The notes: a model not told the origin generated them from the letters alone. 21,203 nucleotides of DNA from Verrucomicrobiales bacterium (GCA_947487925.1 CANLCA010000003.1:1-21203), one strand, 5' to 3'; counted from the stretch's first letter, positions 7,102-14,982 are shown. Translations and numbers: made by a program.

Positions 7102-9789
7102 TCACTGGCCACCTACCTTTTTGGGAGCGTCAGCACCGCCGGGACGAGTTGTGGTGTTCGTGACGGTGTTCGTGGCGACATTTGAGGGGTTGTTGACCAC
7201 CGGTTTTGTTGGGGCTCCGCCTCCAACATAGCCCAAAGCTCGCAGTCGCCGTAATTCCTCGGAACTCACTTGTGTTGTCATGGTCTCGTCGCTGGGTAGT
7301 TGCGCGGCGCGTGCTCGAGTTTTCCACGCTTCAAGGGTTTCGTTCAAAGCCTTGAGGCGCGAGGCCGGCCCTTGCAGTGTGATCACGTTCGTGCGATTCA
7401 AGGAATCGATAAGGTGCTCGTAGACCTCCTCCCGGACCTTCGGATCCACTTCTTTTCGCACTAGTTTCAAACCGCGATCGATGATGCCGAAATGCGGCTT
7501 CTCCGGAGTTCGAGGGCCTCCGGGGGGCGCCCCGGCGGGTGGGTCATCGCGGACCATCGTCTGGGTGAGTGCTGGACGTTCAGCCCAGGTCGTGGTGCCG
7601 CTGCCGTTCAGGAGAGCCACCAGGCTTCTCCCCTGCATCGTGGTGGGACCAGGGATGCCCAAAAGTTCCAAAATGGTCGGCATGATGTCGATGCTCTCAA
7701 TCTGTTGTTCAACCATCGCACCTTTTCGGATTTGGGGGCTGTTCGGCCAGTGGAAAACGAGCGGAACCTGATTCAATTCACCATAAACACTTTGGCCATG
7801 AAACAACTTGCCGTGCTCCCAGAATTCCTCGCCATGATCAGAGGTCCAAACCAACAACGTATCTTGATCCAAGCCCATTTCCCGCAGGGCTTCGAGCAGC
7901 CGTCCGATTTCAGCATCCATCCCGCGAATCGAACCGTCATACCAATCCTTGTAGATCTTCAAAAGCTCCTCGGGATCATTCCCCGTCTTCAGGTACTCCT
8001 CCTTGTGAGGCAGGTTGTCTACTGGGGAAGTGCCGACCTTGTGTTTGCGCATGTCGGCTTCCAACTCCGCCAAACGGTCTTTAGCTCCAGGGGCGCCCCA
8101 GATTGTGTCGTATGGAGGACGGGGCCGGAATGGAGAATGAGGATCAAACACATGGAGGAACGCGAAGAAGGGCGCGTCCTTGTGTTCCTTGATCCAGGGG
8201 ATGAGCCGATCCACATAGTGGCGCGCGGACTTGGCCCTGTATTCATTGTCTGAAACCGACGAAGACTCATGCAATTCATCGTAGCCCTGGTGCATGTTGT
8301 TCATTTTCCCAGTGAACGCCACCGACGAATACGCGACGGTTGAGTATCCTTCGTCGCGGAAAATTTCCGCGAGAGTTTTGGCCGACGCCGGCAGGGCGTG
8401 CTCCATGTCGAGCACACCGCTTGAGAGGGGGTAAAGGGAGGTCATGATGGATGGAACCGACACCTTCGTCCAGGTCCCTTGGGAGATAGCATGACTGAAC
8501 GCGACGCCTTGATCGGCCAATTTCTTCAGGTGGACGACCGTCTCCCGCGGGTAGCCATAGATATTCAGATGATCCTTGCGCAAGGTGTCGCTTAAGAGAA
8601 AAATCACACCACGCGGCCGACGCTTGCCCGTCGCGCCCGCCTGCGCGACACTGGAGGGCGTAGCGCTCTGGCTTCGAATGGTTGGGGAACCCCAGTGTCC
8701 CCAAAGCCCTTTCTTCTCGCCCGCGAGCGCAAATTCCACTAAGATGCTTTTCCCCTCGTAGGCCTTCAGGTCAATCCGCACTGTTTGCCAGCGGTTCGGG
8801 ATGGTGACGGTGCGTTCAAAAACCACGGCCGGCGCAGATTCCTTCGACTGGTCGCGATTGGAGATCATCACTGTGAATTTGACGGGGGCATCTTCCTTGG
8901 TGCCGATGGCGACATCGAGGCGCGCGGCCTTCGGCAGTTCACGCACCGGAATCCGGATGATTTCCGGCGTCTTCGCCCCCAAGGCCGCATGAAAAATGTC
9001 GCCCAATCCCGCCCACTGCTGTCCCGACGCCTCTTTGAGCTTCTCCTCCTTCTCGCTCACGAACCGAACGGATTCGATCGTGAATTTTGCGGACTTGCAT
9101 TCGCGAAAAGTGAGGAAGAAGTGGCGGAGATCTCCAGGCTTTTGAACAGGCGCGTCGTGTCCTACGCCAGGTGGAGGAGGTGCACCGTGACCGCTTCCGG
9201 AGCTGGGATTGGATTTGACTTCAAACCGGTAGGTTTGGAGTTTGTTTTCTTCCACCGCAACCGACGTCTCCCAAGCGTTGGTCGGCGACGCCCAACTCAA
9301 CAGCGCAGGTGCCTCGACCGAGGCGCTTCCTTCGGGACGCAGCCAGACGTGTTTTGCACCCGAGACGTTCATGCGCACCTCGACAAATTTCACCGTTTCG
9401 GCGCCTCCTCGATTCTCCCTGAGCGCGAACTGAAGGACAGGCTCCGATCCCGAGATGTTGCCAGCGAGGAGTCCTTGATCGATCCTCAGATCGGCGATGG
9501 CGTTCAACGCTCGGAATCCCAGGGCCGAGGCCGGAGTCGAAGCAGGTTTAGGGCTTTCGCCTTCTGACTTGGTCGGAGGAGTCCAGGGTGCCATTTCTAG
9601 CGCTCGCCATTCCACGCGCTTCCAGCCAGCGTCATCCGGATTGAGCTTGCCGCTCAAATCCTCCGGTTGAAAGAGATCGAAAAGACGGAACACGGCTGCC
9701 TGATTCTTTGGCGACACTTTCTGTTGGCACCCTGAAAGGACCAGGCAGAGGACCAAACTGAGAAGAACGTGGGACTTGAGGGCATTCAT
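7102..9789 (-). CDS. Lipoprotein with C-terminal sulfatase-fold domain
   Basis: An 895-aa protein that begins with a lipoprotein signal (LVLSGC, Cys21), so it is probably membrane-anchored and faces the periplasm or cell surface. Residues 25-390 are beta-rich (two jelly-roll or Ig-like stretches, about 90-245 and 275-370) with a Gly/Pro linker near 195-215. Residues 393-770 form the sulfatase domain: SDTLRKDHLNIYG (D401), the nucleophile block WTKVSVPSIMTSLYP, FDPHSPF (549-555), TSDHGEEF (D651, H652) and FHGQSVYGELNQVPL. The C/S-x-P-x-R formylglycine motif is not intact: Ser444 is at the nucleophile position but the Arg is Ile448. A classical sulfatase is therefore doubtful; a phosphodiesterase or transferase is as likely. 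The tail holds RLRALGYVGGG and a Thr/Asn-rich end. It is the first gene of the operon. Confidence 0.85.
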   Translation of the reverse strand: MNALKSHVLLSLVLCLVLSGCQQKVSPKNQAAVFRLFDLFQPEDLSGKLNPDDAGWKRVEWRALEMAPWTPPTKSEGESPKPASTPASALGFRALNAIADLRIDQGLLAGNISGSEPVLQFALRENRGGAETVKFVEVRMNVSGAKHVWLRPEGSASVEAPALLSWASPTNAWETSVAVEENKLQTYRFEVKSNPSSGSGHGAPPPPGVGHDAPVQKPGDLRHFFLTFRECKSAKFTIESVRFVSEKEEKLKEASGQQWAGLGDIFHAALGAKTPEIIRIPVRELPKAARLDVAIGTKEDAPVKFTVMISNRDQSKESAPAVVFERTVTIPNRWQTVRIDLKAYEGKSILVEFALAGEKKGLWGHWGSPTIRSQSATPSSVAQAGATGKRRPRGVIFLLSDTLRKDHLNIYGYPRETVVHLKKLADQGVAFSHAISQGTWTKVSVPSIMTSLYPLSSGVLDMEHALPASAKTLAEIFRDEGYSTVAYSSVAFTGKMNNMHQGYDELHESSSVSDNEYRAKSARHYVDRLIPWIKEHKDAPFFAFLHVFDPHSPFRPRPPYDTIWGAPGAKDRLAELEADMRKHKVGTSPVDNLPHKEEYLKTGNDPEELLKIYKDWYDGSIRGMDAEIGRLLEALREMGLDQDTLLVWTSDHGEEFWEHGKLFHGQSVYGELNQVPLVFHWPNSPQIRKGAMVEQQIESIDIMPTILELLGIPGPTTMQGRSLVALLNGSGTTTWAERPALTQTMVRDDPPAGAPPGGPRTPEKPHFGIIDRGLKLVRKEVDPKVREEVYEHLIDSLNRTNVITLQGPASRLKALNETLEAWKTRARAAQLPSDETMTTQVSSEELRRLRALGYVGGGAPTKPVVNNPSNVATNTVTNTTTRPGGADAPKKVGGQ

Positions 9790-9810
9790 GAAAGGGCCTG
9801 AATCAAGGGG

Positions 9811-9827
9811 ATTGTTTCGGAAACAAT
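9811..9827. promoter_or_regulatory. Perfect inverted repeat in the leader of the sulfatase-fold gene
   Basis: ATTGTTT and AAACAAT are separated by CGG: a perfect 7-bp inverted repeat whose near edge is 21 bp upstream of the lipoprotein ATG. It could be an operator or a leader hairpin. The function is inferred only from position and symmetry. Confidence 0.4.
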
Positions 9828-9956
9828 GTAAGAGTTATTCCAGAGCTTCCGATGCAACCGTTTGATGTCTTCGCTCGAAAGGGAGTTCGGTTTGCGGAAA
9901 GAATGGCACCGCCTGTTGAAAACAAGGGATCAAGCGCGTGCCGCTCGTGACTGAGG

Positions 9957-9978
9957 GGCGGGTTCTTGGGGACCCGCC
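9957..9978. repeat. GC-rich hairpin in the intergenic region
   Basis: GGCGGGT pairs with ACCCGCC across an 8-nt loop, giving a perfect 7-bp stem. There is no T tract on either side, so it is not a standard intrinsic terminator. Confidence 0.4.
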
Positions 9979-10072
9979 GACGGCTGCGTTTGTGTGAGGA
10001 ATCCATTCGACCGCCAACGCTCGCCCGGTTCAGAGGATGGCACGTCCCATTGGGAAATCCATCGGATCCATT

Positions 10073-10105
10073 GATTCGGTGGTCACCAATCACCCTTCGG
10101 ATTGG
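10073..10105. repeat. Two mutually exclusive hairpins
   Basis: GATTCGGTG (10073-10081) can pair with CACCAATC (10084-10091) apart from one bulged base. The CCAATC part (10086-10091) can instead pair with GATTGG (10100-10105). The two stems compete for the same strand, an arrangement seen in attenuators, but no known riboswitch is recognised. Confidence 0.3.
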
Positions 10106-10210
10106 CTTTCCGGGTTCCCGCAACCCACTCTCGCAAAACCGCGAACGCCGCAAAGGGAAAGGCGCAATCTGGCTATGAATGCGGGGTTTCAAAACTCAAC
10201 TAGAAGTAAA

Positions 10211-10231
10211 TTGGCTTGCAATGCAAGTCAA
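10211..10231. promoter_or_regulatory. Near-perfect palindrome, candidate operator
   Basis: TTGGCTTGC and GCAAGTCAA face each other across AAT. Eight of nine positions pair, with the mismatch at the fourth base. It is about 130 bp upstream of the metallophosphoesterase start. The 9+3+9 layout suits a dimeric regulator; the binding protein is unknown. Confidence 0.4.
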
Positions 10232-10390
10232 CCGTCGAGAACTTGGCAGGCCTGATCTAGCAGACGGAAGTGGAGTGGATGCTCCTGGGAAGCCCTGGGG
10301 AAGCTGCTGATACTTTCGGCTTCACAACCGAAACCAACTTGAAAGACCGGACGACCCCTGCAGGTGCAAACCCGGTGGATTGAGCAACTC

Positions 10391-11788
10391 ATGACAGTCC
10401 CTGAACATCCAGAAATGTTGGAGAAGGTCACGCGCCGCGAATTCCTCAAAGAGTCCGCTACGGTAGCCGCGGTGGTTGCTGCGGCCAACTCACTGCCAGC
10501 CGCGACGAACGCACCGGCCGATCCCAAAAGCGAGCCGCTCCTTTTCCTTCCAACACTGCTCTCTTGCCCCACCGAAACCTCTATTCGGATCAGTGCGCTC
10601 AATAATAAGCGCGCTGCGGAAGCCATCATCGAACTGCGAAAAGAGGGGCTGCAAGACTGGGAACGCCGGTTGCCTTCCTTGAAGCTTGCCCCCTTCGAGA
10701 GGCTTGATTGGCAAGTGAACAATCTCTCCCCTTCGACGCGATACGAATATCGGGTTTTGCTCACATCGGCTGGCGACGAATCCCCGCGACCCGCTGCTGC
10801 TGGCGGCTTTAGAACTCAAAGGAAGGGCCCGGCGAGTTATACGGCAGTTCTGATCACGGATCCTCACACGGGCTCGTTTCCAGCGGGCAGCGGACCCGTT
10901 CTGACGCTCGACAAAGTCGTCAGGAACGCCGCCCGAGCAAAGGCGGAGTTTGTCCTGGACCTGGGGGACAACGTCGCTTGGTCCGGTTCCCGGGAGTTTC
11001 CCCAAACGAATTCCGAAGGAGCCCAATCCGCCTATGCGCGTTACCGGCAGCAAATCGGCCCCTTGTCGATGCAATGCCCGCATTTTGCGGTCATCGGAAA
11101 CTGGGCCGGGGAGAGTGGTAAATTTCCGGAAAAAAGCATCGAGACCGTGGCGGCCGTTCGGCGAGCCCTACTGCCTGGCCCCAACCACCAAACTTACCCA
11201 CAAGGGGGAAGCGACAGGGAGGATTACTATGCGTTCTCATGGGGTGACGCGCTCTACATCATCCTGAACATCCAAACGTACTCCAAACCGTCCCGTCCCG
11301 ACCGACTCCCTAGTCTCATGTCGGACGTGAACGAAATCAAAGAGTGGACACTGGGCGAGAAGCAAATGGCCTGGTTCGAAACGACGCTTAAAAATGCGAC
11401 GGAACGGTTCCGGTTCGTGTGCATGCATCATCCCGCAGGGGGCAACGCGGGGGACGCCTCGAACACCCTCTACGGACGAGGGGGCGCGCGCGCTTCCAAC
11501 ACCGGAGAACAGGCCAAGATTCATAGCCTGATGAAAAAGCATCAGGTTCAGGTTTTCTTCTACGGACACGATCACGTGTTCGTGGATGACATCGTTGACG
11601 GGATTCACTACACCCTGCCAGGAAGCTGCGGTGCTCCGTGGAAGTTTACCCGGGAGGAAACAGGCTACGAACGTTTCTGGCCCGACTCAGGCCATGCTCA
11701 ACTGGACGTCACTCCCGAAAAGGCCACCGTTACTTTCATCAACGTCGAAGGCAAAGTTATCCACAGCTTCTTCGTCCTCCCGAGCTAG
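10391..11788 (+). CDS. Tat-exported metallophosphoesterase with FN3-like N-terminal domain
   Basis: A calcineurin-like phosphoesterase with purple-acid-phosphatase layout. A Tat signal (TRREFLK, then an Ala/Val-rich stretch) directs it out of the cytoplasm. A beta-sandwich of FN3 type follows (about residues 50-140 from this start), ending in LSPSTRYEYRV. The metal-site blocks are TDPH, LGDN, IGNW, MHHP and GHDH. The third block normally reads G-N-H-D/E; here the His, a general acid in the family, is Trp. Two starts are possible: a GTG at 10364 (474 aa) and this ATG (465 aa), which leaves a shorter n-region before the Tat motif. Neither has a strong Shine-Dalgarno site. cysQ follows after 66 bp on the same strand, so the two may be cotranscribed. 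The substrate is unknown. Confidence 0.85.
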   Translation: MTVPEHPEMLEKVTRREFLKESATVAAVVAAANSLPAATNAPADPKSEPLLFLPTLLSCPTETSIRISALNNKRAAEAIIELRKEGLQDWERRLPSLKLAPFERLDWQVNNLSPSTRYEYRVLLTSAGDESPRPAAAGGFRTQRKGPASYTAVLITDPHTGSFPAGSGPVLTLDKVVRNAARAKAEFVLDLGDNVAWSGSREFPQTNSEGAQSAYARYRQQIGPLSMQCPHFAVIGNWAGESGKFPEKSIETVAAVRRALLPGPNHQTYPQGGSDREDYYAFSWGDALYIILNIQTYSKPSRPDRLPSLMSDVNEIKEWTLGEKQMAWFETTLKNATERFRFVCMHHPAGGNAGDASNTLYGRGGARASNTGEQAKIHSLMKKHQVQVFFYGHDHVFVDDIVDGIHYTLPGSCGAPWKFTREETGYERFWPDSGHAQLDVTPEKATVTFINVEGKVIHSFFVLPS

Positions 11789-11854
11789 GGAGCCAGGAAC
11801 ACAGACTCAGCGCGCATTTGGCATCGATGAACGGTTTCATGGGAGCTGGCCGAT

Positions 11855-12679
11855 ATGACACAACCCTCCGTAGACACGAAAGCATTGATTGAAGAGATTT
11901 GCCTCCTGGCTGAAAATGCGGGCGCACACGCCATGCGTTTCTACAGAGGGCACACGTCCGTGGTGTTGAAGAGTGACTCCTCGCCCCTCACCGATGCAGA
12001 TCGTGCTTCCCATAACTTTATCCTGCAGTTTCTTCCAGGTTTGATTCCCGGGATTCCGATCATCTCCGAGGAATCACAGGATCCCACGCACGATTTGACG
12101 GATGCAGAGGAATGTTTCTGGCTAGTCGATCCGCTCGATGGCACGAAGGAATTTCTGAAGGGCACAGGGGAATTTACGGTCAACATCGCTTTGGTCGAGC
12201 GAGGACGACCCGTGCTCGGAGTCGTGTATGCCCCAGCCCTTGGGCGTTTCTACTTCGCTGACTCGAAAGTCGGCGCGTTTCGACGGGACAACCACGGAGC
12301 GCCGGTGCCCCTTCGCACCCGGAGCTCCGTTGGTGAACCTCTGCGAGTCGTCGCCAGTAAGGACCACGCCGGTCCACTCATCCAATCGATGCTGGCTCAC
12401 CTTCCGGACGTTGAACTGAAATCCATGGGAAGCTCGCTCAAATTCTGCCTCGTGGCCGAAGGCCAAGCGGACATCTACCTGCGGGACATACCCACCATGG
12501 AATGGGACACGGCAGCGGCACAGTGTGTCGTCGAGGCCGCCGGCGGCAGCGTGTGCACTTTGGACGGCAGCCCTCTCCGCTACGGCAAGCCCGGCCTGAA
12601 AAACCCCGCGATCATCACCGTCGGCAATCCAGCCTTGCCCTGGAAAACCTTCCTAGAAGTCAAAAAGTCCGACGCTTGA
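11855..12679 (+). CDS. cysQ: 3'(2'),5'-bisphosphate nucleotidase CysQ
   Basis: A 274-aa member of the inositol monophosphatase-like, Mg2+-dependent, Li+-sensitive family. It shows SPLTDAD (43-49), the metal-binding SEES (71-74), VDPLDGTKEF (91-100) with GTGEFTVNIAL, and EWDTAAAQCVVEAAGG (216-231) with D218. The WLVDPLDGTKEFLKG wording is closer to CysQ than to inositol monophosphatases. It hydrolyses 3'-phosphoadenosine 5'-phosphate (PAP) to AMP, which relieves product inhibition of sulfate assimilation and PAPS-dependent sulfotransferases; it acts in the cytoplasm. A GGAG site lies 10 nt before the ATG. It follows the metallophosphoesterase gene by 66 bp and ends one base before the stop of the convergent oxidoreductase gene. 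The nearby sulfotransferase makes the PAP role likely. Confidence 0.9.
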   Translation: MTQPSVDTKALIEEICLLAENAGAHAMRFYRGHTSVVLKSDSSPLTDADRASHNFILQFLPGLIPGIPIISEESQDPTHDLTDAEECFWLVDPLDGTKEFLKGTGEFTVNIALVERGRPVLGVVYAPALGRFYFADSKVGAFRRDNHGAPVPLRTRSSVGEPLRVVASKDHAGPLIQSMLAHLPDVELKSMGSSLKFCLVAEGQADIYLRDIPTMEWDTAAAQCVVEAAGGSVCTLDGSPLRYGKPGLKNPAIITVGNPALPWKTFLEVKKSDA

Positions 12680-12680
12680 C

Positions 12681-13766
12681 TCAACAGCCCGGCACCTTCA
12701 CCCACAGCTTCAGACGATCGGATTCCATCGCGGCGTCCATCACGGCCTGCGCGCGAACGCCATCGACAAAGGAAGGCTTGCAGTCGCGTTGTTCAAGAAT
12801 CGCCTGAATGAACTCGACATCTTGATCGTAGCGAAAACCCACCAGGGGATCCGTGGCGTAAGGATCGCGGTTGGATCCTGGTAGGCTCAGGAATTCACGG
12901 GGAACGGGCACGGAATCCATTCCGGATCCACCCTTTTTTCCGATGCGGATGTGAAAGGGCATGCCCAGTTCGTAAATCAAACTGCCTTCGCTTCCGTTGA
13001 CCTCGCAGAGATCGCGACTGCGGCCGCCCTCGCCGCCGCCGGTGACGAGTTTGGAACTTTCGAACACCCCTGTAGCTCCGTTCTTGAATGAGCCGAGGAT
13101 CGACACCCAATCGTCCAGGTCCGAGATCTGACCGTCCCGCACATCGACGAATTTTCTCAAGGACGCCACCACCTCCGTCATCTCCCCAAGGAGAAGGTGG
13201 GCGAAATCGATGCGATGAGAGAGCATGTCACCCAGTTCGCCGCTCCCGGCCATGCTGGCGACCTGCCTCCACCCTATAGACCTCGTTCCCCAATCCTGAA
13301 ACCGTTGGGCGCGAAAATGAAATGGAACTCCGATCGCGCCGCTCGAGACCAAGTGCGCCATGTAACGCATCGCGGGAACGAAGCGGTAAGTGAACGCCGT
13401 CATGTGCCGCACTCCGGCCTTCCGGGCCGCCTCGCACATGGCGGAAGCTTCGCCGCGGTTCATCGCGATGGGTTTCTCGCAGAGCACATGTTTGCCCGCC
13501 TTGATAGCAGCCACGGCGATGGGAGCGTGGAACAAGTTTGGAGTGGCGACGATCACCGCATGGACCGAATCCAAGGCGAGCAGCTCTTCATATCGGGTGG
13601 TTGCGACACCCACCCCGGTTTGCTGGACCGCGCGCGCCAGAACGCCCTCGTCGGAATCGCAGAGCGACGTGATCCTCGCTTCCTTGCAAAGGCCGATTCC
13701 GGGAACGTGGTTCGCCAGCGCAATCCCTCCGCAGCCGATCAGGCCGATGCCGATTTGTTCAGGCAT
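12681..13766 (-). CDS. Gfo/Idh/MocA family NAD(P)-dependent oxidoreductase
   Basis: A 361-aa protein with an N-terminal Rossmann fold (IGLIGCGGIA, residues 7-16), the ATPNLFH block (74-80) and the family's EKP motif (97-99). The C-terminal substrate domain has GELGDMLSHRIDFAHLLLGE (176-195), whose D180, H184 and D187 match the catalytic Asp/His positions of the family. Members oxidise or reduce sugars, inositols and related polyols with NAD(P); no substrate can be assigned. An AGGA site 5 nt before the ATG supports the start. It follows the other Gfo/Idh gene by 10 bp and is probably cotranslated with it. There is no signal peptide, so it is cytoplasmic. Confidence 0.88.
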   Translation of the reverse strand: MPEQIGIGLIGCGGIALANHVPGIGLCKEARITSLCDSDEGVLARAVQQTGVGVATTRYEELLALDSVHAVIVATPNLFHAPIAVAAIKAGKHVLCEKPIAMNRGEASAMCEAARKAGVRHMTAFTYRFVPAMRYMAHLVSSGAIGVPFHFRAQRFQDWGTRSIGWRQVASMAGSGELGDMLSHRIDFAHLLLGEMTEVVASLRKFVDVRDGQISDLDDWVSILGSFKNGATGVFESSKLVTGGGEGGRSRDLCEVNGSEGSLIYELGMPFHIRIGKKGGSGMDSVPVPREFLSLPGSNRDPYATDPLVGFRYDQDVEFIQAILEQRDCKPSFVDGVRAQAVMDAAMESDRLKLWVKVPGC

Positions 13767-13776
13767 AAATTCCTGA

Positions 13777-14940
13777 TCAAACCTTGACCCACTGTCCGCT
13801 TTTCGCCGACTCCTCGACCGCTTCGAGAACGCGCTGGTTCCTCATGCCGTCCTCGAATGTGGGCTGAACCGACTTCCCGTCCACAACCGAGTTCACAAAA
13901 TCCGCGATCGTGTGCACAAAAGTGTGTTCGTAGCCAATGATGTGTCCCGGTGGCCACCATTGCCCCACGTGCGGATGAACCCCACCCGGCTGGGTGACCA
14001 GAATATCGCTGAAACCCTGGCGGTCTGCAGGTTGGGTGTTGTCGAAGAATTTTAAGCGATTCATGTCCTCAAAATCAAATTGCAAGGATCCCTTGGACCC
14101 GTTGATTTCAAGCGCGATGTGATTCTTCCTGCCCAAGGCGAACCGGGTGCCTTCCAGGTTGGCCAAAGCTCCATTCTTGAATCGCCCGATGAAAAGGGCT
14201 GCATCGTCCACGGTCACCTTACCCAGCTTCTTCCCCGCCTTGGCGCCCAAGCCATCACCTTTCCCTCCCTGATCGATCATGGGCCGCTCTTTGATGAACG
14301 TGTTCATCAACCCGCAAACTTCCTTGAACTCGCCCACCAGGTAGCGCCCGAGATCAATGATGTGCGCGTTGATATCGCCGTGAGCGCCGCTGCCGCTCAC
14401 CCCCTTTTGGAGGCGCCAGACGAGCGGAAATTCCGGATCCACGATCCAGTCCTGAGCATAGCGCGCGTGGTAATGAAAAAGTGTTCCCAGCGCGCCCTCT
14501 TCAATCATTTTCTTGGCCAGGGCGATGGCCGGAATCCTGCGGTAGTTGTGGCAGACCATGGCGACGACTTTGGCCTTCTTCACCGCATCCACCATTTCCT
14601 GGCATTGCCCGACCGTCAAAGCGAGGGGTTTTTCGCAGAGCACATGCTTCCCGGCCCGGGCCGCGGCGATTGAAATTTCGGCGTGTGAATCGTTCGGCGT
14701 GTTGACGTCCACGATATCGATTTCAGGGGAATTCACGACCGCCTTCCAATCGGTCGAAGCGTGGTTCCACCCAAGTTGCTCACGGGCAGCCTCAACGCCC
14801 GCGGCGTCTCTGCCGCAAATGGTGTGCATTTCGACCCCGGCTTTCAGGGGGAAAAAGTGGGGCGCTTGACGCCAAGCGTTTGAGTGGGCTTTGCCCATGA
14901 AACGATAACCGATCATGCCGACGCGCAATGTCCTGGACAT
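13777..14940 (-). CDS. Gfo/Idh/MocA family NAD(P)-dependent oxidoreductase
   Basis: The protein is 387 aa from the chosen ATG. The Rossmann motif is VGMIGYRFMGKAH (7-19), where the usual G-x-G-x-x-G is G-Y-R-F-M-G. NTPNDSH (80-86) and the EKP motif (103-105) follow. The C-terminal domain has HGDINAHIIDLGRYLVGE with the expected Asp/His residues, and a long Gly/Lys-rich insertion (GGKGDGLGAKAGKKLGK). The frame stays open to an ATG at 14991, but that codon lies within a good promoter (TTGACT, 17 bp, TATAAA), so the start at 14940 (MSRTLRVGMIGY) is preferred. It is the first gene of a two-gene unit; sugar or polyol metabolism is likely, with unknown substrate. Confidence 0.88.
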   Translation of the reverse strand: MSRTLRVGMIGYRFMGKAHSNAWRQAPHFFPLKAGVEMHTICGRDAAGVEAAREQLGWNHASTDWKAVVNSPEIDIVDVNTPNDSHAEISIAAARAGKHVLCEKPLALTVGQCQEMVDAVKKAKVVAMVCHNYRRIPAIALAKKMIEEGALGTLFHYHARYAQDWIVDPEFPLVWRLQKGVSGSGAHGDINAHIIDLGRYLVGEFKEVCGLMNTFIKERPMIDQGGKGDGLGAKAGKKLGKVTVDDAALFIGRFKNGALANLEGTRFALGRKNHIALEINGSKGSLQFDFEDMNRLKFFDNTQPADRQGFSDILVTQPGGVHPHVGQWWPPGHIIGYEHTFVHTIADFVNSVVDGKSVQPTFEDGMRNQRVLEAVEESAKSGQWVKV

Positions 14941-14954
14941 AGGATAAACAGATG

Positions 14955-14982
14955 TTGAATTAGCTAGGCCGGTCTTTATAGT
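14955..14982 (+). promoter_or_regulatory. Sigma-70-type promoter for panD-lpxD
   Basis: On the plus strand, TTGAAT (14955-14960) and TATAGT (14977-14982) are 16 bp apart. The -10 matches five of six consensus bases. The predicted start is near 14989, about 24 nt before the panD ATG. Four bases of the -10 are shared with the minus-strand promoter. Confidence 0.5.

Larger units (their letters stand above)
9790..10363. other. 574-bp divergent intergenic region without a credible gene
   Basis: This region separates the start of the minus-strand sulfatase-fold operon from the plus-strand metallophosphoesterase gene, so it should carry both control regions. The reading frames inside it have no recognisable motifs and no Shine-Dalgarno sites. 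It holds at least four inverted repeats (9811-9827, 9957-9978, 10073-10105, 10211-10231). I could not pick a convincing sigma-70 promoter for either gene. Confidence 0.6.

Noticed and set aside
7492..9567. Two plus-strand open frames of about 250 codons (7492-8253, 8785-9567)
   Set aside because: Both are shadows of the sulfatase-fold gene; translations show no family motifs.
9803..10192. 129-codon minus-strand frame in the intergenic region
   Set aside because: The translation has no motif, hydrophobic pattern or ribosome site, and it spans two of the hairpins. I treat it as non-coding, though a decayed gene or repeat cannot be excluded.
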